From DASSUC01 sp035650075 (lineage in GTDB: Bacteria; Actinomycetota; Actinomycetes; Mycobacteriales; Micromonosporaceae): a DNA stretch of 64,000 nucleotides. The stretch spans positions 1-64,000 of the forward strand of contig DASRII010000216.1 of NCBI GenBank assembly GCA_035650075.1, read 5' to 3'. Under the pieces are notes generated by a model. The model did not search any database and was not told the DNA's origin. It worked only from the letters and a program-made list of their open reading frames with translations. The position numbers and the translations under genes were made by a program. This document shows, in pieces, positions 52,378-59,990 of this stretch (its first letter is position 1; each line of letters starts with the position of its first letter).

Positions 52378-52824
52378 ATGCAAAACGGTCCAGTCCAGCT
52401 CATGGTTATCGGCTTCCCCCACGGCGAGTTCGCGGGCGAGATCCTGACCGAGCTGAAACGCCTGCGGGACAAGGAGATCCTCGGGCTCGTGGACGTACTG
52501 CTCGTGGCCAAGGACGAGGACGGCAACGTCGCCACACTGGACAGTGCGCCAGCGGACAGCGGTACCGCCGTGGTTTCGTTGCTCGGCCTCAGTATCGCGG
52601 GCGACGAGGCATTGCGTACCAACGACGACCCGGACGAGGTCTGGTACGCCACCGAGGCCATCCCACCCGGTACCTCGGCCGCCATCACGCTCGTGGAGCA
52701 CCGGTGGGCGATCCCGTTGCGGGACGCGATCGTGCGGGCCGGCGGCGTCACCGTCGCGGATGCGTGGGTGCATCCGGAGGATCTGCTCCTGATCGGCGAT
52801 GCGGCCACCCGTCGTCTTGGTTAA
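52378..52824 (+). CDS. DUF6325 family protein
   Basis: A 148-residue soluble protein. The order GPVQLMVIGFPHGEFAGEI, ELKRLRDKEILGLVDVLLVAKD and EDGNVATLD is the pattern of the DUF6325 family, small actinobacterial proteins of unknown role. It begins 39 bp after the LuxR stop, so it may belong to the same transcript. The ATG at 52378 has no strong ribosome site; a TTG at 52366 is an alternative. A short AT-rich stretch follows before the next regulator. Confidence 0.72.
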   Translation: MQNGPVQLMVIGFPHGEFAGEILTELKRLRDKEILGLVDVLLVAKDEDGNVATLDSAPADSGTAVVSLLGLSIAGDEALRTNDDPDEVWYATEAIPPGTSAAITLVEHRWAIPLRDAIVRAGGVTVADAWVHPEDLLLIGDAATRRLG

Positions 52825-52954
52825 TCATCCTTTTGTCGGATATAGGGGTCACTCAAATGGTTCGATTTATAACTTGGTGGATGCGAAGCCGCAAATGGGT
52901 TGTGTAGCACTAGGTAGCCTCGCGATCAACAACACGGGGGAAAGAAAACTTCGC

Positions 52955-55228
52955 ATGCCACACGAGCTGCACGCGCCCGGCGTAACGCCGAGCTTCGTCG
53001 ACCGGCCCAGAATCAACGCGATTCTCGACAAGGGCATGGACGGTCTGGTCACGCTGGTATGCGCGCCGGCGGGCTGGGGCAAGACATCGGCGGTCGCGGC
53101 GTGGGCGGCGCTGCGCGATCCGGCCCAGGTGCGGTGGGTGACACTCGACGAGGCCGACAACGATCCGATCCGGTTGCGCAGGCTGGTCACCGCTCCGGTG
53201 CCGGCGGTACTGGTGCTCGACCGGGCCGAGGTCATCGTGGCGGAGGCGGCGATGCGGGTCCTCGCCTCGCTGATCCGCGAACGCCCGCCGCTACTGCGGA
53301 TCGTCCTGTGCAGCCGGGTGGAGCCGCAGTTGCCATTGGCCCAGCTGCGCCGCACGGCCGAGCTCACCGAGATCGGAGCGGCCGACCTCGCGTTCACCGC
53401 CGGGGAAGCGGCCGCGCTGTTCGACAGCGGTACGCCGACCACAGAGGTGCGCGAACGGGTCGAGTGGACCGAGGGGTGGGCGGCCGGCCTGTGCCTGCAG
53501 TCGACCGACGAGTACCTCCGCCGCGAGGTGCTGGCCGGCCAACCACCGGAGCTGAAGGAGTTCCTGCTCGGTACGAGCATCGTCGACCGGCTCTGCGGCA
53601 GCTTGGCCCAGGCGCTGACCGGGTCCGCGGATGCCCCGCGACGGCTGCGCGAGCTGATCCGGCAGGGTCTGTTCGTCGACGACGACGGGGAACGACGCTG
53701 GGTACGCAGCCATCGCATGGTCCGGGACTTCCTGCGCCGCGAAGCGCTCGACCAGCTCTCCGACCAGCTGCCCGCGCTACATGTACGAGCGGCGCGCTGG
53801 TGGTCGGAGCACGGCGAGCCGACGTTGGCGGTGCGCCATGCGGTCGCCGCCGACCGGTGGCGGTACGCCAGCCGCCTGGCACCGGAACCCATCGGTTCAC
53901 CGGCCGCGCTGCCGACGCCATTCGTCGAGACGGTGACCCGGCTCGCGGACATCGGCACGATGCGCCTGCGGGACGAGCATGCCGACCTGGTACGCCGGGC
54001 CGGCGACCTGCTCGGCAGGCTAGCTACCGCTACCGCCACCGGCACCGGCGCACCCGCGACCGTCGAGCAGATCCGGGCCGTGGCCCACCTGCATGCCGGT
54101 GTCGGCCAGCTGTGGTGCGGCCTACTCGACGCGTCGGCCCGTTCACTCGACCAGAGCGTGGAGATCGCCACCCGGCATGGCCTGGACTCCGTGGTCGGTG
54201 ACGCGCTCGGGCACCACGCGTTGCATTCGGCGGTACGCGGAAAGCTGCGCGACGCGTCCGATCGCGCGACCGCGGCACTGCGCGCGGCGGAGGTCGGTGG
54301 TTCGCCCGCGACGGCGGCCCGCATCGCGCTCGCGATCGTCTGTCTCGAGCGGACGGACGCCGAGGGCGCCGAACGCCACCTCGCCCGGGCGGCCGCCGAC
54401 GATCGGGGTGGCGCCACCACCACCGTGGCCACCGAGATCCTGCGCGCCCGGATGTGGCAGTCGTCCGGTGAGCTGGCCCGGGCGCGAGCCGCGCTGGCGC
54501 TGGCCGGCCAGCAGTTCCGGAAGTCCGGCCCGCCGCCCATGCTGCGAGCATGGCTCAGCGTGGCAGCGGCCGAGCAGCATCTGCTGGAGGATCGGCCGGA
54601 TGTCGCACTGGCCACTGTGGACGGCGTACTGCATCTGCGGCACCTCGACCCGGTCAGCGCGCCAGGTCGGATCACCGCGGCCCGTGCCCACCTGACTCGT
54701 GGGGCTCCGGCCCGGGCCCGCAGCCTGCTCGCACCGCTGCACGCTCCCGGTGCGTCGGTCGGTATCGGCGCCTGGATCGAGGCGTGGTTGGTCGACGCGC
54801 TCGCCGCCGCGCAGCTGGGCCTCCGCGGCGCGGTCTGCATCGCGCTCGGTCACGCGCTGGCGGCCGCCGAGCCCGAAGGCTTCCGGCGCCCGTTCCGGCT
54901 CGGCGGTGACTCGTTGAGCGATCTGCTCGTCCGGTACCGGGATGTCGTCGAGCCGTACCACCGGTTCGTCGACGGGCTGGACGCGAACGCTTCGGTAGAG
55001 CTGGTACGTCCGGGACGCGTCCTGCCCGAGACCATCACCGAGCGCGAAGCCGTGGTCCTGCGCTACCTGCCGACGCTGTTGACGGCGCACGAGATCGCCG
55101 GTGAGTTGTGCGTGTCTCGGAACACGGTGAAGACGCAACTCAAGAGCCTGTACCGGAAACTGGATGTCCGGACCCGCCGGGCGGCGGTCGATCGCGCCCG
55201 CCACTTGGGTCTACTCCCGCGCGGGTGA
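52955..55228 (+). CDS. MalT-like LuxR family regulator
   Basis: A 757-residue STAND-type regulator. It begins LHAPGVTPSFVDRPRI, followed by Walker A CAPAGWGKTSAVAAWA (about residues 36-51) and the ATPase region with WVTLDEADNDP and VLDRAEV. A helical winged/TPR region fills the middle, and the LuxR helix-turn-helix is at the C-terminus (ITEREAVVLRYL, HEIAGELCVSRNTVKTQLKS). I chose the ATG at 52955, where homology to MalT-type proteins begins; GGGGGAAAG lies upstream. A longer frame from 52799 would run through an AT-rich spacer that looks like a promoter (TATAAC at 52868-52873). Confidence 0.85.
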   Translation: MPHELHAPGVTPSFVDRPRINAILDKGMDGLVTLVCAPAGWGKTSAVAAWAALRDPAQVRWVTLDEADNDPIRLRRLVTAPVPAVLVLDRAEVIVAEAAMRVLASLIRERPPLLRIVLCSRVEPQLPLAQLRRTAELTEIGAADLAFTAGEAAALFDSGTPTTEVRERVEWTEGWAAGLCLQSTDEYLRREVLAGQPPELKEFLLGTSIVDRLCGSLAQALTGSADAPRRLRELIRQGLFVDDDGERRWVRSHRMVRDFLRREALDQLSDQLPALHVRAARWWSEHGEPTLAVRHAVAADRWRYASRLAPEPIGSPAALPTPFVETVTRLADIGTMRLRDEHADLVRRAGDLLGRLATATATGTGAPATVEQIRAVAHLHAGVGQLWCGLLDASARSLDQSVEIATRHGLDSVVGDALGHHALHSAVRGKLRDASDRATAALRAAEVGGSPATAARIALAIVCLERTDAEGAERHLARAAADDRGGATTTVATEILRARMWQSSGELARARAALALAGQQFRKSGPPPMLRAWLSVAAAEQHLLEDRPDVALATVDGVLHLRHLDPVSAPGRITAARAHLTRGAPARARSLLAPLHAPGASVGIGAWIEAWLVDALAAAQLGLRGAVCIALGHALAAAEPEGFRRPFRLGGDSLSDLLVRYRDVVEPYHRFVDGLDANASVELVRPGRVLPETITEREAVVLRYLPTLLTAHEIAGELCVSRNTVKTQLKSLYRKLDVRTRRAAVDRARHLGLLPRG

Positions 55229-55251
55229 CCTGCCCATCCCGGCCGCGGAGC

Positions 55252-55285
55252 AAAATGGCTGGCCCCACCCGGGGCCAGCCATTTT
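55252..55285. terminator. Bidirectional intrinsic terminator
   Basis: A perfect 15-bp stem with a 4-base loop (ACCC): AAAATGGCTGGCCCC pairs with 55271-55285, which ends in a TTTT run. It sits between the LuxR gene and the convergent DUF397 gene and has an A/T tract on both sides, so it should work in both directions. It is the clearest terminator in the window. Confidence 0.93.
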
Positions 55286-55301
55286 CGTGGTGCGCTTATA
55301 T

Positions 55302-55493
55302 TCAGTTGAATTCGTCAGACTTCACCGCGGCGAGGAATTCGTACCACGCCCGACCGTCGATGACGATAACCGGCCCAGCGGGATCCTTGCTATCGCGGGT
55401 CGCAACGCGATCGCCGATCCACGCCACCTCGACGCAGTTCCCCTCCCCGTTACTGAGCGTCGACCTACGCCAGGAGACACTGCTCCTCTTCAT
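55302..55493 (-). CDS. DUF397 domain protein
   Basis: A 63-residue protein of the DUF397 family: WRRSTLSNGEGNCVEVAW, ATRDSKDPAGPVIVI and WYEFLAAVKSDEF are the three conserved blocks. DUF397 genes sit next to XRE/DUF5753 regulators in actinomycetes (the whiJ-type pairs), and the small protein is thought to modulate its partner. I chose the ATG at 55493 because the domain starts there; a frame from 55523 overlaps nothing but adds unlike residues. It lies 13 bp after the XRE gene. Confidence 0.9.
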   Translation of the reverse strand: MKRSSVSWRRSTLSNGEGNCVEVAWIGDRVATRDSKDPAGPVIVIDGRAWYEFLAAVKSDEFN

Positions 55494-55506
55494 TGCCTCT
55501 CGCCCC

Positions 55507-56349
55507 TTAGGATGTTGCGTCAACGAGCAGTGAAATTGTCTGACCAGAATCCAGGGCCAGCTCTGTCAACTGCTCGAAGACCATTGTAAACCGGGCGACC
55601 TGCGGCGGCTGCTCTACGTAGGAACCGTTCCCGAAATTTTCGACATAGACCACGTCGGGCTCGTCGTCGGGAAACGAGACGATGGAAAATGCGGTACCCG
55701 ACGCCGGATATTCCCCCGCGCTGAAGGGGATGACCTGGAGCTTGACATTCGGCAGGTGGGCGGCCTCGATAAGGCGAGCGATCTGTTCTCGCATCACCTC
55801 GCGTCCGCCGACCTGACGGCGGATGACGCTCTCGTCGATGATCACATGCAATGACATCGGGTCGGTACCGTAGAGAATTGTCTGGCGCTCCATTCGCAGC
55901 TGAACCCGACGGTCGATCAGGTCGGGATCACGCGGATGGTTGGATTCGCATTCGATGATGGCCTTGGCATAGCCCGCGGTCTGCAACAGACCGGGCACGA
56001 GCTGACAGTCGACGGTGCGAATCCCCGATGCCTCGGTCTCGAATCCGAGGTACATCGAGAACCAGTCCGGTACGGCGTCGGTATAGGTAATCCACCAGCC
56101 GCGCTGACGCGCGGCACGAGCCTCTTCCAGGAACTTCTCGGTGTCGTCCGCCGGCACGTCGAAGTAGCGCAGTAGAACCTTTACATCGGAAACTTTCGGG
56201 CTAATCTGGGCGTTTTCAATCCTGGACAGGGATGATTTACTGATTTCCGTGTTCCGGGCGACATCGTCGATCGTCTGGCCGGCCTCGGTCCGCAGGCGTT
56301 GTAGCGCCCTGGCAAGCCGGCGTCTCGGCCCGACGGGACTCCTCGCCAT
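55507..56349 (-). CDS. XRE family regulator with DUF5753 domain
   Basis: A 280-residue protein. The N-terminal helix-turn-helix lies at about residues 10-65 (LRTEAGQTIDDVARNTEISKSSLSRIENAQ). The DUF5753 ligand-like domain follows (ARQRGWWITYTDAVPDWFSMY, VPGLLQTAGYAKAIIE, LHVIIDESVIRR). With the downstream DUF397 gene it forms a whiJ/abaA-type regulatory pair; such pairs are numerous in streptomycete and Micromonosporaceae genomes. Codon use is visibly less GC-rich than in the neighbours. A perfect palindrome 25 bp upstream may be its own operator. Confidence 0.9.
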   Translation of the reverse strand: MARSPVGPRRRLARALQRLRTEAGQTIDDVARNTEISKSSLSRIENAQISPKVSDVKVLLRYFDVPADDTEKFLEEARAARQRGWWITYTDAVPDWFSMYLGFETEASGIRTVDCQLVPGLLQTAGYAKAIIECESNHPRDPDLIDRRVQLRMERQTILYGTDPMSLHVIIDESVIRRQVGGREVMREQIARLIEAAHLPNVKLQVIPFSAGEYPASGTAFSIVSFPDDEPDVVYVENFGNGSYVEQPPQVARFTMVFEQLTELALDSGQTISLLVDATS

Positions 56350-56373
56350 GCCCCAGAGTGTGCCACCCCACAA

Positions 56374-56391
56374 CGGGTCTCCCAAGACCCG
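56374..56391. promoter_or_regulatory. Palindrome upstream of the XRE gene
   Basis: CGGGTCT-CCCA-AGACCCG has perfect 7-bp arms with a 4-bp centre and ends 25 bp upstream of the XRE start. XRE regulators of this type often bind palindromes at their own promoter. Confidence 0.5.
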
Positions 56392-56513
56392 CCACCTACG
56401 AAGGCAACTCCCGGATAGAAACTTGCACTTGTAGCCCGGCGTGGCGTAACCGAAGGGCTAACACAGTGTAGTCGAAAATCCGACGAGACACCCCATGTTC
56501 ATGTCTCAGCAAG

Positions 56514-56529
56514 GTAGCGATTACGCTAC
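56514..56529. promoter_or_regulatory. Palindrome GTAGCG-N4-CGCTAC
   Basis: Perfect 6-bp arms around ATTA, 4 bp before the CRP-like site. Too short for a terminator and not followed by a T-run, so an operator is more likely. The binding protein is unknown. Confidence 0.4.
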
Positions 56530-56532
56530 TCA

Positions 56533-56548
56533 TGTGATGCAGATCACA
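56533..56548. promoter_or_regulatory. Perfect CRP/GlxR-type site
   Basis: TGTGATGCAGATCACA matches the TGTGA-N6-TCACA consensus of CRP-family regulators with no mismatch, and the central bases also allow GTGAT/ATCAC pairing. It lies 163 bp before the small gene at 56696 and 184 bp upstream of the XRE start. It may bind an actinobacterial Crp. Confidence 0.5.
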
Positions 56549-56695
56549 CTGCCTATGAGGCGAAGCCGGGTGACAAACATGGGCATCCCAGATTGGATGT
56601 TTCAAGATATTCGTACCAGGTGAGGATCGGACGTTCGGCGCCAACGAGCATCGCCTACCGGGATTGGCGGGCTCGGCCGGCGGCGAACCCCTCGC

Positions 56696-56908
56696 GTGCC
56701 GTCTCCTCACCGGGTGAATTGCAATGGGAACCGCACCCCCTGTCCCCGGGTGCGGCGTCTCCTGACGGAGTACGAGCCAGGCGGGGGGACCGAATGGCCG
56801 GCAATAGATCGGTGGCTGGCGCATTTCCTGCGCCGCCAGCTGCCGGACGCCACTTCGTATGGGGTGGTGCGCGTCGTACTGGGCGCGCACCGGGGGACAT
56901 TCCGCTGA
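56696..56908 (+). CDS. Small hypothetical protein, 70 aa
   Basis: The frame has codon use with G or C in the third position from about 56735 on, and its product (RRLLTEYEPGGGTEWPAIDRW, then LAHFLRRQLPDATSYGVV) looks like a compact helical protein. Overlapping frames, including a 131-residue one from 56593, have weaker composition. The start is uncertain: GTG 56696 or a later GTG near 56714. I recognise no family. Confidence 0.4.
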   Translation: MPSPHRVNCNGNRTPCPRVRRLLTEYEPGGGTEWPAIDRWLAHFLRRQLPDATSYGVVRVVLGAHRGTFR

Positions 56909-57108
56909 GTCGTGAACAAGGACTCGACATACCGCAACGCCATCGTGGTCAGGGTGGGCCGAGCGCCGTGGCGGATATCGCTCGGTGAGGGGTGAAACTA
57001 TGTTTGTTGGTCTTGTCATTCGCATCACGAAGGTGGTTGTTGTAGCGGTCGGCCGATGGCCGGCCCTCCTCGACGCATAGCTGCGCAGGCGCGGTCTGGC
57101 CTGACGAG

Positions 57109-57396
57109 ATGGCTATATCTTCATCGAAGCGGCGCGCCAATGACGTCGCCGACTCCGGCCGCCTTCGCATCACCAAATTGGCGACCGGCAACACCGCAGG
57201 GATGATCGGAACCTCGCTCGAGCCGCCGTCCGTCAGCCATCTGTGCCGGGAGTGCCGGACGCTATTGCTGCGCACTCGCGAGTGGCGGCAGGGGGCGCTG
57301 TACGTGAGCTACGAGCACATTCACGGCGGTCACGGTCCCGAGAATGGACGGCGACACGATCCGGACCCGATCCCGCTGGCCGGGTACCTGAACTGA
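57109..57396 (+). CDS. Small hypothetical protein with CxxC, 95 aa
   Basis: A 95-residue frame whose C-terminal two thirds look coding (HLCRECRTLLLRTREWRQG, YVSYEHIHGGHGP, DPDPIPLAGYLN). A single C-x2-C near residue 46 could be half of a metal site. A perfect hairpin begins 12 bp after the stop, which supports a transcription unit. The first 30 residues are low in conservation signals, and an ATG near 57200 could be the true start. The family is unknown. Confidence 0.45.
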   Translation: MAISSSKRRANDVADSGRLRITKLATGNTAGMIGTSLEPPSVSHLCRECRTLLLRTREWRQGALYVSYEHIHGGHGPENGRRHDPDPIPLAGYLN

Positions 57397-57407
57397 CTGA
57401 CAACGGG

Positions 57408-57426
57408 TTGCGCCAGGTTGGCGCAA
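57408..57426 (+). terminator. Hairpin after the CxxC small gene
   Basis: TTGCGCCA-GGT-TGGCGCAA is a perfect 8-bp stem with a 3-base loop, 12 bp after the stop at 57396. There is no U-tract, but GC-rich stems of this size are the usual terminators in these genomes. Confidence 0.55.
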
Positions 57427-57603
57427 GAGCGGAACGGAGCGCCGCGGCGTCTGGACCGAGGAGCGTAGCGACGAGGGAAGGCGGCGCATAGGGCGCGCAG
57501 TGAAGCGAACGTCAGCGAAGGTCAGCAGAGGCAAAAGGAGGAACCGGCCGCGGCGAGCCCCCTGCGTCGCCACGACCGATTCCCCTTTTGGAGGACCGCG
57601 TAT

Positions 57604-58032
57604 CTACTTCCGGACGCGCTCTTTGTGATGCCGACCCCCGTTAGTTCGGGGCTCCGCCGCCCCCACGGGCATCAGCTCCCGCGTCTCGGTCACCGCGCTC
57701 ACGCTCTCGTACACGCTCCCTTGCGGTACGGGTCGCGGTCTGGCGGCCCCCACCCCTGTGACGACTGCCCCTGCCATCACAAGGCGGATCTGCTCCAGTT
57801 GTTGTCTGAGCACCCGGCTCACTCCGTCGTGGTGCCCCTCGCGATAGCCGCTGCGGTAGTTGCCACCGGCGTGGAGCCGGCCGATGGCGTACGCGGCAGA
57901 GGCAAGGACGAGCACAGCGAGCACCCCGATGAGCGGGGAGATCCGATCAGGCTGTACCACATCGGCGGGTACATCGAGGGGTGTCACCGACACAACCGAT
58001 CCGGTCGGCCCCGGCACAGGTTCGAACCTCAC
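57604..58032 (-). CDS. Hypothetical single-pass membrane protein
   Basis: A 142-residue protein with one clear transmembrane helix at about residues 33-52 (ISPLIGVLAVLVLASAAYAIG). The helix is preceded by a Pro/Val-rich N-terminus and followed by a charged, His-rich cytoplasmic region. The GTG at 58032 has an excellent ribosome site (GGGAGGAG, 5 bp upstream), which decides both strand and start; a plus-strand frame across the same DNA has none. No family recognised. The 207-bp region on its 3' side holds GCGAG-rich sequence resembling the nuoG-nuoH element. Confidence 0.7.
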   Translation of the reverse strand: MRFEPVPGPTGSVVSVTPLDVPADVVQPDRISPLIGVLAVLVLASAAYAIGRLHAGGNYRSGYREGHHDGVSRVLRQQLEQIRLVMAGAVVTGVGAARPRPVPQGSVYESVSAVTETRELMPVGAAEPRTNGGRHHKERVRK

Positions 58033-58184
58033 TAGGCTCCTCCCGAATAGAAAGTACCTTTCTGGGAATCCCGATCTGGGACGACTCTATGGCCATATAC
58101 ATGCTCTGGCATCCCCCGTACGGATGAACGCCCTTGACCGAACGGTCCCCCAACCTTTAGGGCCGGCCCGGCGTTTTGGTTCGC

Positions 58185-58697
58185 GTGGATCGGTACGAGG
58201 GTTTCCGCGAGTTCGTGCTGGCCCGCGGGCCGGCACTGTCGCGGACCGCGTACCTCCTCACCGGCGACCACCAGCTGGCGGAAGATCTGCTGCAGCAGGC
58301 GCTGACCAGGACGGCCGTGCACTGGCCACGGGTGTTCGCGGGCGGGAATCCGGAGGGATACGTCCGCCGCGCGATGGTCAACGAGCGCACCTCCTGGTGG
58401 CGCCGCCGGCGCTATACCGAGGTGGGTGCGGGGGCGCTCGCCGCGCCGGGTGCGGCCGCCGTCGCCGATGCCGCGGATTCGGTGGTACGGCGGATCGCGC
58501 TCGCCCGAGCCCTGGCGCAGCTGCCGGTCCGGCAACGCGCGGTCCTGGTACTGCGGTTCTTCGAGGACCTGACCGAGGCGCAGACGGCCGAAGTGCTCGG
58601 CTGTTCAGTCGGCACGGTCAAGTCCCAGGCGCACGACGCGTTGGCCCGCCTCCGGGCGCTGGCCCCCGACATGTTGAGCGAGGAGGCCACAGCATGA
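58185..58697 (+). CDS. SigE family ECF sigma factor
   Basis: A 170-residue sigma factor starting near DRYEGFREFVLARGPALSRTAYLLTGD, the usual opening of the actinobacterial SigE-family group. Region 2 includes HQLAEDLLQQALTRTAVHW; region 4 includes LPVRQRAVLVLRFFEDLTE and LGCSVGTVKSQAHDALARL. I prefer the GTG at 58185, three codons into the open frame, because family members start there. It overlaps the next gene by 4 bp (ATGA), so the two are coupled. Confidence 0.9.
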   Translation: MDRYEGFREFVLARGPALSRTAYLLTGDHQLAEDLLQQALTRTAVHWPRVFAGGNPEGYVRRAMVNERTSWWRRRRYTEVGAGALAAPGAAAVADAADSVVRRIALARALAQLPVRQRAVLVLRFFEDLTEAQTAEVLGCSVGTVKSQAHDALARLRALAPDMLSEEATA

Positions 58698-59791
58698 GTC
58701 TTCGCGAACGGATGCACGAACTGGCCGACGGCGCCCGGTCGTACGCCGATCCCGACGCCGCGGTAGCCCGGGCTCGTCGTCGTCGGGTCACGTCGACCGC
58801 GGTACCCCTCGGGGTTGCCGGTCTGGTTCTGTCGGGGCTCGTGCTGAGCGGGCTGCCGTGGCTGCCGGCCGACGGACCGGCGGAGGTGGACCACCGTTAT
58901 CCCGCGGCCGTCGCGTTCGAGACGGCACCACCCCTGCCGGCCAACCGCGCGGTCGGGACGGCGTCCTTTGTATACGGTCGCTGCACCCCGACCAGATCCG
59001 CCTGCGAACCATTCCTCGTGCTGCCGGACGGCAAGCAGTACGCCTTGCCCGAGGCGCCGGGTTTCGGCACGATCCTGGTCACGCTCTCGCCCAACGGTCG
59101 GTGGCTCGGCTGGTCGAACGGTATCGAGTTCTACCTGCGGGACCTGCACGGTCAGCGGGAACGCATGTTCCGCGGCAAGAGCGGCTGGACCGGTGCCCGG
59201 TGGTCCCCGGACGGCCGGTGGCTCGTGCTCTCGTGGAACAACATGGGCGAGTTCACGATCATCGACATGAACACCGGCAAGGGTACGTTCCTGGACCGTG
59301 TGCCGGGTTGGCCTACCGTCGTGACCAACGAGGGCAACTGGATCGTGTGGGACACCCCGTTCGAGGGTGGCTACGACGTGCTCGATCCCCGGACCGGCCG
59401 GACCGAGCACCACAGGGTGACGCCGTCGGTCGGCCGAGCCGGCGAGTACGCGCTACCTCCGGTGCTCACCCCGTGCTCGTGTACCGCGATGGTCCCGCTC
59501 TTCCCGTCCGGGACCGTGGATCCGTACTTCGTCCATGGGCCGGTGGTCGCCATCGTCGAGGTCGACCTGGCCGACGGACACGTGATCACCCGGCTCGACC
59601 TGCCTCGGGACGACGGGTCCTGGCACCCGAAGGTGGCCCTGCCGGACGAAGGGATCCTGCTCCTGCACGTCGTGCCGGACGCTACCGAGATCGTTCAGCT
59701 GAACACCATCAGCGGACAGCGGCTCGTCGTGAGCCGGTTGCCGGCCGGAGTTGACGTGATACTGCGCGGTGCCGGTACCCCCACGTCGTAG
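58694..59791 (+). CDS. Membrane-anchored beta-propeller-like partner of the SigE factor
   Basis: A 365-residue protein. It has a short cytoplasmic N-terminus with an Arg-rich stretch (ARARRRRV), one transmembrane helix at about residues 36-58, then an extracytoplasmic domain with TolB/WD40-like repeats (LSPNGRWLGWSNG, WSPDGRWLVLSWNN, TNEGNWIVWDTP). The 4-bp overlap with the sigma gene and the topology suggest that it controls the sigma factor, though it has no classical zinc finger. The role is inferred from position. Confidence 0.75.
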   Translation: MSLRERMHELADGARSYADPDAAVARARRRRVTSTAVPLGVAGLVLSGLVLSGLPWLPADGPAEVDHRYPAAVAFETAPPLPANRAVGTASFVYGRCTPTRSACEPFLVLPDGKQYALPEAPGFGTILVTLSPNGRWLGWSNGIEFYLRDLHGQRERMFRGKSGWTGARWSPDGRWLVLSWNNMGEFTIIDMNTGKGTFLDRVPGWPTVVTNEGNWIVWDTPFEGGYDVLDPRTGRTEHHRVTPSVGRAGEYALPPVLTPCSCTAMVPLFPSGTVDPYFVHGPVVAIVEVDLADGHVITRLDLPRDDGSWHPKVALPDEGILLLHVVPDATEIVQLNTISGQRLVVSRLPAGVDVILRGAGTPTS

Positions 59792-59803
59792 TCACGGTCA
59801 GTA

Positions 59804-59822
59804 GTCGCAAGGTTGCAGCGAC
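59804..59822 (+). terminator. Possible hairpin after the sigma-partner gene
   Basis: GTCGC (59804-59808) pairs with GCGAC (59818-59822) over a 9-base loop, 12 bp after the stop. Short and without a T-run. Confidence 0.3.
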
Positions 59823-59876
59823 GCCGGCTAAGCGACGGTCCGGTGTGGACTTCCGGACATGCCCGGCTTACCGAGC

Positions 59877-59894
59877 TTGTCCACCTGTGGATAG
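59877..59894. promoter_or_regulatory. Back-to-back DnaA-box-like sequences
   Basis: TTGTCCACC and, directly after it in inverted orientation, TGTGGATAG; each is one base away from an actinobacterial DnaA box (TTGTCCACA / TTATCCACA). It lies in the 199-bp gap before the transglycosylase-like gene. Two boxes are too few for an origin. Confidence 0.35.
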
Positions 59895-59990
59895 GGACGT
59901 ATCTGGCTGACCGATCAGTTAGGACAAAATGTGGCGCAGGCCATACATCAGCGTGTTCTCCTCAAAGGCGACGCCGCTTAGCCTCACCGA

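Larger units (their letters stand above)
56350..56695. other. AT-richer intergenic region with several palindromes
   Basis: A 346-bp divergent gap without a convincing gene. It holds three inverted repeats (listed separately at 56374, 56514 and 56533) and an outer pair, CCCATGTT at 56492-56499 and its complement at 56576-56583. Open frames here lack ribosome sites and read against the composition expected for genes in this genome. Confidence 0.6.

Noticed and set aside
57530..57596. Imperfect stem AAAAGGAGGAACCGG with CCGATTCCCCTTTT
   Set aside because: Several mismatches and a loop of about 35 bases make it a weak terminator candidate for the minus-strand gene; not listed as a feature.
58019..58028. 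GGTTCGAACC, like a tRNA T-loop
   Set aside because: No acceptor, D or anticodon stems can be built around it; it lies at the start of the membrane-protein gene.
57625..58035. 136-residue plus-strand frame over the membrane-protein gene
   Set aside because: No ribosome site and no hydrophobic or domain signal; the minus-strand gene has GGGAGGAG and a clear membrane helix.
59792..59990. Possible c-di-AMP (ydaO) riboswitch before the cell-wall hydrolase gene
   Set aside because: The location would fit, but the conserved ydaO core sequence and paired helices are not visible.
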